Positions 23,730-32,804 of a stretch of 64,000 nt of DNA are shown here, in pieces. The number at the start of each line of letters is the position of its first letter. Position 1 is the stretch's first letter. This DNA comes from Cupriavidus necator N-1 (GTDB taxonomy: Bacteria > Pseudomonadota > Gammaproteobacteria > Burkholderiales > Burkholderiaceae). Under the pieces are notes generated by a model. The model worked only from the letters and a program-made list of their open reading frames with translations. It ran no database searches and was not told the DNA's origin. The stretch is taken from the NCBI RefSeq assembly GCF_000219215.1, contig NC_015724.1, positions 310,001 to 374,000 of the forward strand. The letters are read 5' to 3'. A program made the translations under genes and the position numbers.

Positions 23730-25591
23730 ACGGCATCCGTCTCCGCCATCTTGTCTTCACTGGCCCGAACATCGAGTCCGCTGAACTTGAGTTCGACGAT
23801 GGTCTCAACATCATCTACGGTGCCTCCAACACCGGGAAGTCCTTTGCGTCCAAAACCATCCTCTTCATGCTGGGTGCGAACACTAGCCTGCCCGAAACCG
23901 AGGAGGTGGCCGCGTACGACGGTGCCTGGCTGGGCGTCACCTTGGGCGAACAGGGCGACTTCACGCTCTATCGAGCGACGCGTGGCGGACACCTCAAGCT
24001 GTACACGGGCCTAGTCAAGGGCGCGCCGGCAGACAACGGGGAAGTGCTGCGGGAAAAGCACGACCAGAAGCGCACCGATACCGTATCGCATCGACTACTT
24101 GATGTGATCGGCCTTGCCGACAAGTGGGTGGTTCGTGACGGCAACGGGAAGAAGGACTCGCTGTCCATCCGCCTGCTGTCGAAGTACGCCGTGGTGGCCG
24201 AGGACGACATCATGTCCGAGACCAGCCCTGTCTATTTGTCGGGAAGCCCGTCAGAGCGCCCGTTCGAACGGAACCTCTTTAAGCTCCTGCTCACTGGCAA
24301 CGACGATTCGGCCGCCGTGACCGTCCCAAAGGAGACGGAGCGCAAGGCGGCCAAGACTGCGAAAATTGAGTTGGTCGACGAACTGCTGGCGCAACTGGAC
24401 GCTGAGCTCGGCGAGGAGCCCCCAGTCGAGAAGGAAACCGACGAGCAGCTTAGGCGCTTGGATCAGAGTGCCGACGGTTTGCTAACTCGGTTGCAGACTG
24501 CGCAGAACGAGCTGGACAGCCTCGTCGTTGAGCGACGCACCACGGTCGACCGTTGCCGCGAGTTGGAAGAGCGCGCCGATGAGCTGGAGCTCACGCTGCA
24601 GCGTTTTGCAAAACTGCAGGGGGTCTACACATCCGACTTGGAGCGTCTGCACTCCATCGAAGAAGGCGGGTACGTGCTGGTGGCGATGGCCGGACGGGAC
24701 TGCGCGGTCTGTGGTGCTCCGCCCGGCGCCCAGATCCACAATCACGCAGCTGATGAGATCTCCATGGCGCACACGGCCGCTGCCGCCGAGGCCCGCAAGA
24801 TTGAGCGCGAGCAGCGAGAGCTGGCGCACGTCGTCGCCTCGCTTGAGGCCGAGGCCGTTGGACTGCGCAAGACCATCGAAAAACACAACGCCGATACCGA
24901 AAAGCTTGACGGCACTATCCAGGGACTTCGTCCCCAGGAGGCGTCTCTGCGGGAAAGCTACGAGACCTACAACGCGAAGCGAACCGAGATACTCAAAGTA
25001 CTCGATCTCTATCAGCGTCGCGCAAAGCTGGCCGCGCGGCGGGCGGAGATCGGAGCCATGCCCACCAAGCGCGAGGGCGAGCCTGCGCCGGTAGGCCCGG
25101 ACTCGACGACCATGTTCGACTTCGGCGAGACGGTAAAGGCGGTGTTGAAGGCCTGGAAGTTTCCCGACGCCGACAAGGTGCAGTTCGATGGGAGGGCCAA
25201 CGACATCACCGTCGGCGGCAAATCCCGCGCGGCCAACGGTAAGGGGGTCCGGGCGGTACTACACGCGGCCTTCAATGTCGCGGTGATCGTCCACTGCATT
25301 GACAACAAGCTGCCGCATCCTGGGTTCCTAGTGCTCGACACACCGCTGCTCACCTACCGCGAGCCGCTGGAGTCCAAGTACGGTGACTTGTCTCCCGACG
25401 AGGCCGCGCTCAAAGCGACCTCCCTCGCGGAACACTTCTACAAGCACCTCGCGAGCCTCGCGGCGCACGTGCAAGTCATTGTCATCGAGAACTCGGATCC
25501 ACCTTCAGCCATGAACGGGTTGGCCCGCATCGAGACCTTCAGCGGCAAACAGGGCAATGGGCGAGCTGGGTTGCTCGCAAGGCCCGCTTAA
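23726..25591 (+). CDS. Rad50-like ABC ATPase of an ABC-three component system
   Basis: 621 aa. Walker A GASNTGKS (residues 32-39). Long charged heptad-like coiled coil (about 205-455) broken by a zinc-hook-like DCAVCGAP near residue 330. A C-terminal ABC half has GKGVRAVLHAAF (signature-like) and LVLDTPLL (Walker B). The hook and coil match SMC/Rad50-type ATPases used in ABC-3C systems. Confidence 0.78.
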   Translation: MNGIRLRHLVFTGPNIESAELEFDDGLNIIYGASNTGKSFASKTILFMLGANTSLPETEEVAAYDGAWLGVTLGEQGDFTLYRATRGGHLKLYTGLVKGAPADNGEVLREKHDQKRTDTVSHRLLDVIGLADKWVVRDGNGKKDSLSIRLLSKYAVVAEDDIMSETSPVYLSGSPSERPFERNLFKLLLTGNDDSAAVTVPKETERKAAKTAKIELVDELLAQLDAELGEEPPVEKETDEQLRRLDQSADGLLTRLQTAQNELDSLVVERRTTVDRCRELEERADELELTLQRFAKLQGVYTSDLERLHSIEEGGYVLVAMAGRDCAVCGAPPGAQIHNHAADEISMAHTAAAAEARKIEREQRELAHVVASLEAEAVGLRKTIEKHNADTEKLDGTIQGLRPQEASLRESYETYNAKRTEILKVLDLYQRRAKLAARRAEIGAMPTKREGEPAPVGPDSTTMFDFGETVKAVLKAWKFPDADKVQFDGRANDITVGGKSRAANGKGVRAVLHAAFNVAVIVHCIDNKLPHPGFLVLDTPLLTYREPLESKYGDLSPDEAALKATSLAEHFYKHLASLAAHVQVIVIENSDPPSAMNGLARIETFSGKQGNGRAGLLARPA

Positions 25592-25767
25592 CTCCTCATG
25601 CCGGCGATATCCCGGAGTCTGTTGAACGAGTGAGATGAAGGTGGCGCGGCGAATACTACTGGCAGGTCGCTATGCTAATCTCCGCATAGCTTCGATCTGC
25701 GCATAGGGGTCGAAAGCGGCCGCCCATCATCCCCTCTGAGCAGCACGCGCTCCCATCAGCTGCACGG

Positions 25768-25977
25768 CAGTCCAGCTAATTCCGGATTTCCAGTCCAGCA
25801 AAAGCGCACGTAGTCCAGGTAATTCCGGTTTCCTACAGAACTGTTAGGAACCGGAATTCGCCGGACTGCGATTCCCGAAAAATCAATGGCTTAACCGCTA
25901 ATTCCGTCGCGACTCGGCCGTCTCAGAACCGGAATTAGCTGGACTGCAGTGAAAAGATGCGCAAATTAGCTGGACTG
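25768..25977. repeat. cargo-boundary repeat R1
   Basis: 210-bp element with perfect 14-bp terminal inverted repeats (CAGTCCAGCTAATT / AATTAGCTGGACTG) and internal copies of the same AGTCCAG...TTCCGG core in both orientations. Direct copies occur at 39809-40019 and 53800-54009, with a partial copy at 55854-55932. Similarity to R2 continues to about 26003. It could be a MITE or a recombinase att site. Confidence 0.8.
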
Positions 25978-26176
25978 CTCCGCAGGCGCCCTGTTGCGCA
26001 CATTTCTTCTCCCTCCTCCCCACCTGCGGCGAAATCCCTGATCGCCGCTTCCCCGGCTATTGCGGAGAACGCTTCCCGGAGAGCGAGCTGCGCGATCTGC
26101 GGCGCGGACCGCATAGCGCTCGAGTGAAGGGCGCCGCGCGCGTGATCGCCATCGACCACGTCAGGCTACACCAGCC

Positions 26177-26392
26177 CTAGCTCCAATCGTCGGCCTCCAG
26201 ACGCATCCAGCGGTCCGGCGCCTCGCCGTCGACCGATGCCAGCAACAGCGTTTCGCCGCAGTGCGAGCAGCGATAGGCGAAGGCGTTTTCGCCACTTGTG
26301 GTGCGCAGCGTAGCCGACTTCACTAACTTGGGGTGAGGCGGAACATGGCCAGGCCGGTCCAGTTGCGACAGGCAAAGGGCACACAGAGACAT
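26177..26392 (-). CDS. 71-aa zinc-ribbon-like protein, copy 1
   Basis: CALC near the N-terminus and YRCSHCGET in the middle give two Cys pairs that could bind zinc. GGAGGAAA ribosome site. A close paralogue lies at 41631-41840 near the left end of block B. Function unknown. Confidence 0.7.
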   Translation of the reverse strand: MSLCALCLSQLDRPGHVPPHPKLVKSATLRTTSGENAFAYRCSHCGETLLLASVDGEAPDRWMRLEADDWS

Positions 26393-27017
26393 ATTGGTTT
26401 CCTCCAGCACGCATACCGCTATCTCGAAGGCCATGGGCCTGTGTGATTTTGCTCCCCGTGCCAGGCTGGGTCGGCGTGCTTGCGCGTAGCAAGCACCAAG
26501 CACCGCACGGTCGACCGGCCAACGCGGCGTTGCGCGAGAAAAAAGCCACTGTGCGATGCGCTAGAGGCTTCGTCGCAGCGAAGATGAGGCGCGACGGTGT
26601 AAATGCCTTTGCGCGCTAGTCTTCAATGCGCCTGTCCGTTATCGGGTAGCGAGTTGAACCCTCGCAATTTCCATATTTTGGCGATGCATGCGTGTCTTCA
26701 TGAGTGTCCGTCTTGACGGTCTTCCGGCTCCCAGCATGACTTCTGACGATGGCACCATGCTCAATGTATCGGCAGTACTCATGGTAGGAGGCGCCAAGGG
26801 CCGCCAGGAGCGAGCTAATGAGTTTGCACACCGAACACATAGATTTGTCTAGTGCCTTGACGATCAGTGGCCGCTTCTCAGTGACGCTTCGGCCAGTGAG
26901 AAGCGTTGGGAGCCGCGTTACGGTTATCGAACCGGCGCTTGTTTCGCGCCGGTACGTGGCCTTGCGTTGCTTACGGTCTTTTAAGAGCCGCAATTCCATT
27001 TTTCGCTACAGCGCCGC
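26393..27017. other. intergenic; a possible 127-aa ORF is not supported
   Basis: A minus-strand frame (26616-26999) begins with basic residues and a CSVCKLISSLLAALGASYHEY stretch, but it has no clear ribosome site and matches no family I know. Otherwise the stretch seems empty. Confidence 0.35.
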
Positions 27018-27800
27018 TCAGCAACGATAGTCACCACCGTCGCGGTCAAGGAGCCGAAGCAGAGCTGTCCATTCGCGGTCCAGGTGGACTGTGCTGAGAT
27101 AGGCGTAGTCGTCGTGCTGGCGCGCGGCGTGCTCGCAGACGTCGCCCGACGGGATCGTGACCTTCTGACCCATCGACAGCGTCTGCACTTGGATCTCGCA
27201 GGCTCGGTTTAGGTAAAACATGCGCGTGAACGCCTCTGCCACCGTGCGGCCCGTCGTCAGCAAGCCATGGTTGCGAAGGATCAAATAGTGAGCATCGCCC
27301 ATCGACTTGACGATTCGCGAGCGCTCGTCGAGGTCGAGCGAGATGCCCTCATAGTCGTGGTAGTTCACGCGGTTGTAGAACTGCATGCTGATTTGGTTCA
27401 GCGGCAGCAGACCGCATTCCAGTGCGGCCACCGCCATGCCGGCGTTGGTGTGCAGGTGAACCACGCATTCAACGTCGTGCCGGCTTTGGTGGAGCGCGCT
27501 GTGGATCGTGAAGCCGGCCGCGTTGACCTCGAAACGGTCGTCGGCGATGGGCCGACCGTCGGTGTCGATCTTCACTAGGCACGACGCAGTGATCTCGTCA
27601 AAGAACCAGCCGTGCGGGTTGATCAAGAACTGGTCGGTCGTGCCAGGCACGCGCACCGAGATGTGCGTGTAGATCAGGTCGGTAAGGTTGAACTTGGCCG
27701 CCAGCCGGTAGGCTGCGGCAAGTTGGACACGCACCGCCCACTCTTCGTCGCTAATATTACGCGGCTTGCGGTTGCGATGCGGATCGGTAGTTGAAATCAT
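27018..27800 (-). CDS. class II aldolase/adducin family protein
   Basis: 260 aa. Zinc-binding histidines are visible in VVHLHTNAG (HxH) and later in ILRNHGLLTTG, with THISVR near the start as in fuculose aldolase-like enzymes. Such proteins do metal-dependent retro-aldol or decarboxylation reactions on hydroxylated substrates. Last gene of a minus operon with RidA and a hydroxyacid dehydrogenase, probably catabolic. Confidence 0.85.
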   Translation of the reverse strand: MISTTDPHRNRKPRNISDEEWAVRVQLAAAYRLAAKFNLTDLIYTHISVRVPGTTDQFLINPHGWFFDEITASCLVKIDTDGRPIADDRFEVNAAGFTIHSALHQSRHDVECVVHLHTNAGMAVAALECGLLPLNQISMQFYNRVNYHDYEGISLDLDERSRIVKSMGDAHYLILRNHGLLTTGRTVAEAFTRMFYLNRACEIQVQTLSMGQKVTIPSGDVCEHAARQHDDYAYLSTVHLDREWTALLRLLDRDGGDYRC

Positions 27801-27822
27801 AGTCCTGAGCTCCTTTGGAGAA

Positions 27823-28188
27823 TCAGCGCAATAGGGCCGAGACGACAATCTCGACGCGGTAGGCGGGGTCGGCGAGCGCCACGTGGCCGCAGCAACGCGT
27901 GGGCGTCTCACCGGGTGCTACCCACGCGTCCCAGACCGCGTTGAAGCCGTCGAAGTCTGCCATGTCGGCGAGCCAGACTTGCGCGGTCAGCGCGTGGCCC
28001 TTGTCGGTGCCGGCCTCGGCTAACAGCGCGTCCACCTTGGCCAGCACCTCCTGCGCCTGGCTGGCGATGTCGCCGGCCTTGTCGTCGGCCACCTGGCCAG
28101 CCAGAAAAACCATGCCATTGGCGATTACGGCGCGGCTGCGGCGATGATTTTGGTCCAGTCGGACTATGGCGGGTGCGGTAACGGTCAT
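27823..28188 (-). CDS. RidA/YjgF family protein
   Basis: 121 aa, normal length. AGQVADD, ALLAEAGTD and a C-terminal YRVEIVVSAL strand mark the family. RidA proteins hydrolyse reactive enamine/imine intermediates. The exact RidA catalytic Arg in the C-terminal region is present (AYRVEI). It lies between a hydroxyacid dehydrogenase (8 bp upstream) and an aldolase-type enzyme, so an imine-forming step is likely in the pathway. Confidence 0.85.
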   Translation of the reverse strand: MTVTAPAIVRLDQNHRRSRAVIANGMVFLAGQVADDKAGDIASQAQEVLAKVDALLAEAGTDKGHALTAQVWLADMADFDGFNAVWDAWVAPGETPTRCCGHVALADPAYRVEIVVSALLR

Positions 28189-28196
28189 GGTGGATA

Positions 28197-29177
28197 TCAG
28201 TTGGATGACTGGACGATACGGCGGCAGTGATCGAGCGCGGCTTCGATCAGGTTGTTGTTTGCTTCCGGCGTGCGGAAAGCCGAATGGGCCGAAAGCGTGA
28301 CGTTCGGCAGCGTAGTCAGCAAGTGGCCGGGCGGCATCGGCTCTACTGTGAAGACGTCCAGGCCGGCGTGGGCCAGCTTACCGCTGCCTAGAGCCTTCAC
28401 CATCGCGTCCTCGTCGACGAGCGCGCCGCGCGCCGTGTTGATGAGGATCGCGCCGTCGCGCATCGAGGCGATGCGCCCCGCCGAGATCAGACCGCGCGTC
28501 TCGTCGGTCAGCAGCAGGTGCAGTGACACCACGTCGCTCCCGCGCAGTAGCGTGTCGAGATCGACAAATTCGATATCCGCGTGGGTCTTCGGCGTCCGGT
28601 TCCAGGCGATCACGCGCATGCCGATGCCGCGCGCCAGCCGGGCCAGCTCCTGCGCGATGCCGCCGAAGCCGACCAGCCCGATCGTCTTGCCAGTGAGTTG
28701 CACAGCGTCCGAACGCAGCCAGTTGCCGGCGCGCATCTCGCGGTCCATGCGCGAGAAGTTGCGCGCCGCGGCCCACATCAGCGCGAACGCGCACTCGGCG
28801 ACGGCCGTGTCGCCATATCCCTTGATCGTATGGACCGTGATGCCCAGCTCCGCTAGTTGTTCGGGATTCATATAGCTGCGCGCGCCGGTGCCGAGGAACA
28901 CCACGTGCCGGAGACCCTTGCATTGGTACGCAACTTCGGTCGGCAGGTGCGTATGGTCGATGATCGCGATAGGGGCGCCGGCCAGCGCCTCCGGCAATCC
29001 CTCAGGGCGAATGTCGGGTTGCCGGTTGACTGCTAACGGCAAGTCGTCATCGCGGCGAATTCGCAGCGAGACTTCCGCCAAGGTTGGATTGGCATCAACG
29101 AAAACTGCGCGCCATGCGGTGGCGCTGGACGGGATGCCGTCAAGTTCAACGGCAGAAGAAGTTCGGCTCGAAGTCAT
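28197..29177 (-). CDS. D-2-hydroxyacid dehydrogenase family protein
   Basis: 326 aa. NAD(P)-binding GFGGIAQELA, then NTARGALVDE (catalytic Arg), a VEPMPPGH Glu and SAHSAF (catalytic His), the usual triad. Converts 2-hydroxyacids and 2-ketoacids. First gene of a minus operon with RidA and a class II aldolase. A candidate GntR operator (29267-29298) lies upstream. Confidence 0.87.
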   Translation of the reverse strand: MTSSRTSSAVELDGIPSSATAWRAVFVDANPTLAEVSLRIRRDDDLPLAVNRQPDIRPEGLPEALAGAPIAIIDHTHLPTEVAYQCKGLRHVVFLGTGARSYMNPEQLAELGITVHTIKGYGDTAVAECAFALMWAAARNFSRMDREMRAGNWLRSDAVQLTGKTIGLVGFGGIAQELARLARGIGMRVIAWNRTPKTHADIEFVDLDTLLRGSDVVSLHLLLTDETRGLISAGRIASMRDGAILINTARGALVDEDAMVKALGSGKLAHAGLDVFTVEPMPPGHLLTTLPNVTLSAHSAFRTPEANNNLIEAALDHCRRIVQSSN

Positions 29178-29266
29178 TGTCTTTACGTGGCTGGATGAGA
29201 GTGCAGGTCAACTGACCCAACTGGCGATGCGGTGATCTGCAACGTCCATTCAGCATATCCTGTAAC

Positions 29267-29298
29267 TGCATACAGATCAATATTTAGTTGTGTATGCA
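29267..29298. promoter_or_regulatory. candidate GntR operator 1
   Basis: TGCATACA, 16 bp, TGTATGCA: a perfect inverted repeat upstream of the hydroxyacid dehydrogenase operon. The same arms and spacing occur upstream of pntAA. Confidence 0.6.
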
Positions 29299-29566
29299 CT
29301 TTGAAGCGGCTTAACATCCTCCTGGCTGTCTCCAAGCTACCGCCCCACGAAAGGCTTGTGGGGTCCGTGTTGAGGATTAGGGTGCGATGTCCGCCAGGAA
29401 TGGCGAGGGTGATTTGTGCAAGGGGCGCGGGCCCGTTCAAATCAGCTGACGTCGAGAGTTCTGGGAAGGAAGGCGTCCTCTGGCCGTGTTCGCCGCTTAG
29501 ATGCGCGACGAACGGCCCAGGCGCCGGTCACTCCACTTTCTCGGGTTCGCACACTGAACACACAAG

Positions 29567-29598
29567 TGCATACTGTACATTATATTGTTAGGTATGCA
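29567..29598. promoter_or_regulatory. candidate GntR operator 2 (pnt)
   Basis: TGCATACT, 16 bp, GGTATGCA: a near-perfect inverted repeat with the same spacing as operator 1, in the pntAA upstream region. The 29600-29808 stretch holds no other gene. Confidence 0.6.
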
Positions 29599-29808
29599 AT
29601 ATGGCGGTATCATCTTCCTCACGCGTCGAACGACGCGCGCCCGTACAGCGGGGGCCGGCGTCCATGCCGAATGCGCTGAACCCGTTCATTTGAGAACAAC
29701 CGTCGGCGGCTTGTTTGCGGCTTGTGCTAGCCAAATTGGTCACACGATACCGGGCTCCTGCTGGTTCCCAAGAGGGGCTCACGTTCATTCGTCAAAGGAA
29801 GATTTCCC

Positions 29809-30930
29809 ATGCGTATTGGAGTCCCTACCGAGTCTCGGGTGGGAGAGTCACGCGTCGCCGCGACCGCGGAGACCGTTAAGAAACTTGTGCAGCAAGGTCA
29901 TCAGGTCACGTTACAGGCAGGCGCAGGGCTGAAGGCCAGTCAACCCGATGGCGCATACGAAGAGGCGGGTGCGCAGATTGGCGATATACACGCCGCCTTC
30001 GACGCCGATATCGTCTTGAAGGTGAGAGCTCCTTCAACTGAGGAGGTGCCACGGATGCGACAGGGCGCCATCCTTGTCGGGATGCTGGGCCGCTTGGATC
30101 AGACCAACAGCGAATTATTAGCCCAGGTAGGCGTGACCGCTTTTTCGCTCGAGGCAGCACCTCGCACGACGCGCGCACAGAGCATGGATGTGCTCTCGTC
30201 TCAAGCCAATATTGCTGGCTATAAGGCCGTCCTGATCGCTGCACAGCACTACAAACGATTCTTACCAATGCTTATGACTGCTGCAGGCACCGTTAAGGCC
30301 GCACGGGTCCTAGTGCTTGGTGCCGGTGTAGCGGGACTACAAGCGATTGCAACGGCCAAGCGACTAGGCGCGGTTATCGAGGCTTCCGACGTGCGACCTG
30401 GCGTAAAGGAACAGGTTGAATCGCTTGGGGCCAAATTCCTTGACGTTTCGCTATTGACCGACGAAGAACGTGAGATCGCGAAAGGCGTGGGCGGCTACGC
30501 ACGCCCGATGCCGAGTGACTGGTTGCGTCGGCAGGCAACGCTCGTGCATGAGCGCGCCAAACAGGCCGACATCATTATTACCACCGCCCTCATCCCGGGT
30601 CAAAAAGCCCCGGTGCTCTTACCGGAAGAAGCAGTCATGGAGATGAAGCCTGGGTCTATTGTCGTTGATCTGGCGGCGGCTGACGGTGGTAACTGTCCAC
30701 TGACTGTCGCCGATGAAGTGGTTGAACGGCATGGTGTGACGCTTATCGGCCATACGAACTTGGCCAGCATGGTGGCTGCCGATGCATCAGCCCTGTACGC
30801 CCGCAATGTCCTTAGTTTTCTGACGATTCTACTGAATTCGAATGACGCGCGCGTGTTGAACATGGAGGACGACATTGTCAAAGCTTGTCTGGTCTCCCAC
30901 GACGGTCGTGTTCGCGACGCACAATCTTAA
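29809..30930 (+). CDS. pntAA: NAD(P) transhydrogenase subunit alpha part 1
   Basis: 373 aa. MRIGVPTES start, SRVAATAETVKKL, VLVLGAGVAGLQAIATAKRLGA (NAD-binding) and GGYARPM are standard for the soluble domain I. The enzyme couples NADH/NADP+ hydride transfer to proton movement across the inner membrane. Its base composition is clearly lower in GC than the next two genes, which suggests a separate origin. 14 bp before pntAB. Confidence 0.93.
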   Translation: MRIGVPTESRVGESRVAATAETVKKLVQQGHQVTLQAGAGLKASQPDGAYEEAGAQIGDIHAAFDADIVLKVRAPSTEEVPRMRQGAILVGMLGRLDQTNSELLAQVGVTAFSLEAAPRTTRAQSMDVLSSQANIAGYKAVLIAAQHYKRFLPMLMTAAGTVKAARVLVLGAGVAGLQAIATAKRLGAVIEASDVRPGVKEQVESLGAKFLDVSLLTDEEREIAKGVGGYARPMPSDWLRRQATLVHERAKQADIIITTALIPGQKAPVLLPEEAVMEMKPGSIVVDLAAADGGNCPLTVADEVVERHGVTLIGHTNLASMVAADASALYARNVLSFLTILLNSNDARVLNMEDDIVKACLVSHDGRVRDAQS

Positions 30931-30944
30931 ACAAGGAGGAGCAA

Positions 30945-31286
30945 ATGGAAGTGGTAGGACATACGGTGATCAACCTGATCATCTTCGTGCTGGCGATCTA
31001 CGTGGGTTACCACGTGGTCTGGACGGTCACGCCGGCCCTGCATACACCCCTGATGGCGGTGACCAACGCGATCTCAGCCATCATCATTGTCGGCGCGATG
31101 CTCGCCGCGGGCCTGACCGAAGGCGGGGTCGGGCGCGTGATGGGCACGCTGGCGGTGGCACTGGCCGCGGTCAATGTGTTCGGCGGCTTCCTGGTCACCC
31201 AGCGCATGCTGGAGATGTTCAAGAAGAAGGAACCGAAGGCCAAGGCCCCTGAGGCCAAGCAGGCGCTGGCCAGGGAGGGCGCGTAA
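30945..31286 (+). CDS. pntAB: NAD(P) transhydrogenase subunit alpha part 2
   Basis: 113 aa. Three membrane segments (about 8-25, 38-60, 65-87), GGFLVTQRMLEMF at the end. AAGGAGGAG ribosome site. High third-position GC, like pntB. Overlaps pntB by one base (TAATG). Confidence 0.92.
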   Translation: MEVVGHTVINLIIFVLAIYVGYHVVWTVTPALHTPLMAVTNAISAIIIVGAMLAAGLTEGGVGRVMGTLAVALAAVNVFGGFLVTQRMLEMFKKKEPKAKAPEAKQALAREGA

Positions 31287-32761
31287 TGACCGGTCTCGTC
31301 AGCATGAACCTCGTCACCCTGCTCTACCTGGTGGCCTCGGTCTGCTTTATCCAGGCGCTCAAGGGCCTGTCGCACCCGGCTTCGGCGCGCAAGGGCAATA
31401 CCTTCGGCATGATCGGCATGGCGATTGCCGTGGTGACCACGCTGGTCCTGATCGTCAAGCTCAAGAATGAATTCCTGGCGGCGGGCACGGCCCAGTCGGC
31501 GGTGGGCACGGGCCTCGCGCTGATCTTCGCCGCGCTTGTGGTCGGCGGCGGCATCGGCACCTACGTGGCGAAGAAGGTGCAGATGACCAAGATGCCCGAG
31601 TTGGTGGCGGCGATGCACTCGCTGATCGGCCTAGCCGCGGTGTTCATCGCGGTGGCCGCGGTGTCCGAGCCGGCGGCGTTCGGCATCAGCCCGGCAGGCT
31701 CGCACCTGATCCCGCTGGGCAACCGCATCGAGCTCTTTATCGGCTGCTTCGTCGGTGCCATCACCTTCTCGGGCTCGGTGATCGCCTTCGGCAAGCTGGC
31801 CGGGCGCTACAAGTTCCGCCTGTTCCAGGGCGCGCCGGTGGTGTTCGCCGGCCAGCACTGGCTGAACCTGCTGCTGGCGGTGGCGATGGTCGGCTTCGGC
31901 ATCATCTTCTTCATGTCGCAGGCGTGGCTGCCGTTCCTGATCATGCTGGCGATCGCCTTCGTGCTGGGCGTGACCATCATTATCCCGATCGGCGGCGCCG
32001 ACATGCCGGTGGTGGTGTCGATGCTGAACTCGTACTCGGGCTGGGCGGCGGCGGGCATCGGCTTCTCGCTGAACAACCCGATGCTGATCATCGCGGGCTC
32101 GCTGGTGGGCTCCTCCGGTGCGATCCTGTCGTACATCATGTGCCGGGCGATGAACCGCTCGTTCTTCAACGTGCTGCTGGGGGGCTTCGGCGGCGAAGCG
32201 GTGGCTGCCGGTGCGGCCGGCGCGCAGGCGCAGCGCAACGTGAAGTCCGGTTCGGCCGACGACGCCGCCTTCCTGATGGGCAACGCCGAAACGGTCATCA
32301 TCGTGCCGGGCTACGGCCTAGCCGTTGCGCGCGCCCAACACGCGCTCAAGGAACTGACCGAGAAGCTGGCGGAAAAGGGCGTGACCGTGAAACACGCCAT
32401 CCACCCCGTCGCGGGCCGCATGCCCGGCCATATGAACGTGCTGCTGGCCGAGGCCGAGGTGCCGTACGACCAGGTCTTCGAGATGGAAGACATCAACAGC
32501 GAGTTCGGCCAGGCCGACGTGGTGCTGGTGCTGGGCGCCAACGACGTGGTCAACCCGGCGGCCAAGAACGACCCCAAGTCGCCGATCGCCGGCATGCCGA
32601 TCCTGGAGGCGTACAAGGCCAAGACCATCATCGTCAACAAGCGCTCGATGGCCGCCGGCTACGCCGGGCTGGACAACGAGCTGTTCTACATGGACAAGAC
32701 CATGATGGTGTTCGGCGACGCCAAGAAGGTGGTCGAGGATATGTTCAAGGCCGTCAACTGA
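31286..32761 (+). CDS. pntB: NAD(P) transhydrogenase subunit beta
   Basis: 491 aa. An N-terminal membrane domain (about nine segments) is followed by domain III with VIIVPGYGLAVARAQ, GRMPGHMNVLLAEA and NDVVNPAA (NADP-binding). A terminator follows. Composition is high-GC and chromosome-like. Confidence 0.95.
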   Translation: MTGLVSMNLVTLLYLVASVCFIQALKGLSHPASARKGNTFGMIGMAIAVVTTLVLIVKLKNEFLAAGTAQSAVGTGLALIFAALVVGGGIGTYVAKKVQMTKMPELVAAMHSLIGLAAVFIAVAAVSEPAAFGISPAGSHLIPLGNRIELFIGCFVGAITFSGSVIAFGKLAGRYKFRLFQGAPVVFAGQHWLNLLLAVAMVGFGIIFFMSQAWLPFLIMLAIAFVLGVTIIIPIGGADMPVVVSMLNSYSGWAAAGIGFSLNNPMLIIAGSLVGSSGAILSYIMCRAMNRSFFNVLLGGFGGEAVAAGAAGAQAQRNVKSGSADDAAFLMGNAETVIIVPGYGLAVARAQHALKELTEKLAEKGVTVKHAIHPVAGRMPGHMNVLLAEAEVPYDQVFEMEDINSEFGQADVVLVLGANDVVNPAAKNDPKSPIAGMPILEAYKAKTIIVNKRSMAAGYAGLDNELFYMDKTMMVFGDAKKVVEDMFKAVN

Positions 32762-32773
32762 TGCATAGGACGA

Positions 32774-32797
32774 GCCGGCGCGACAGCGCCGGCTTTT
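32774..32797 (+). terminator. terminator of the pnt operon
   Basis: GCCGGCGC 32774-32781 / GCGCCGGC 32786-32793, then TTTTC. Confidence 0.85.
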
Positions 32798-32804
32798 CGG
32801 GACC

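Noticed and set aside
25768..25977. Short repeated AGTCCAG motifs taken as a CRISPR array
   Set aside because: Units are inverted as well as direct, spacing is irregular and there are no cas genes.
29183..29440. 85-codon minus-strand frame upstream of the hydroxyacid dehydrogenase
   Set aside because: It covers the operator and promoter region and has no ribosome site or family.
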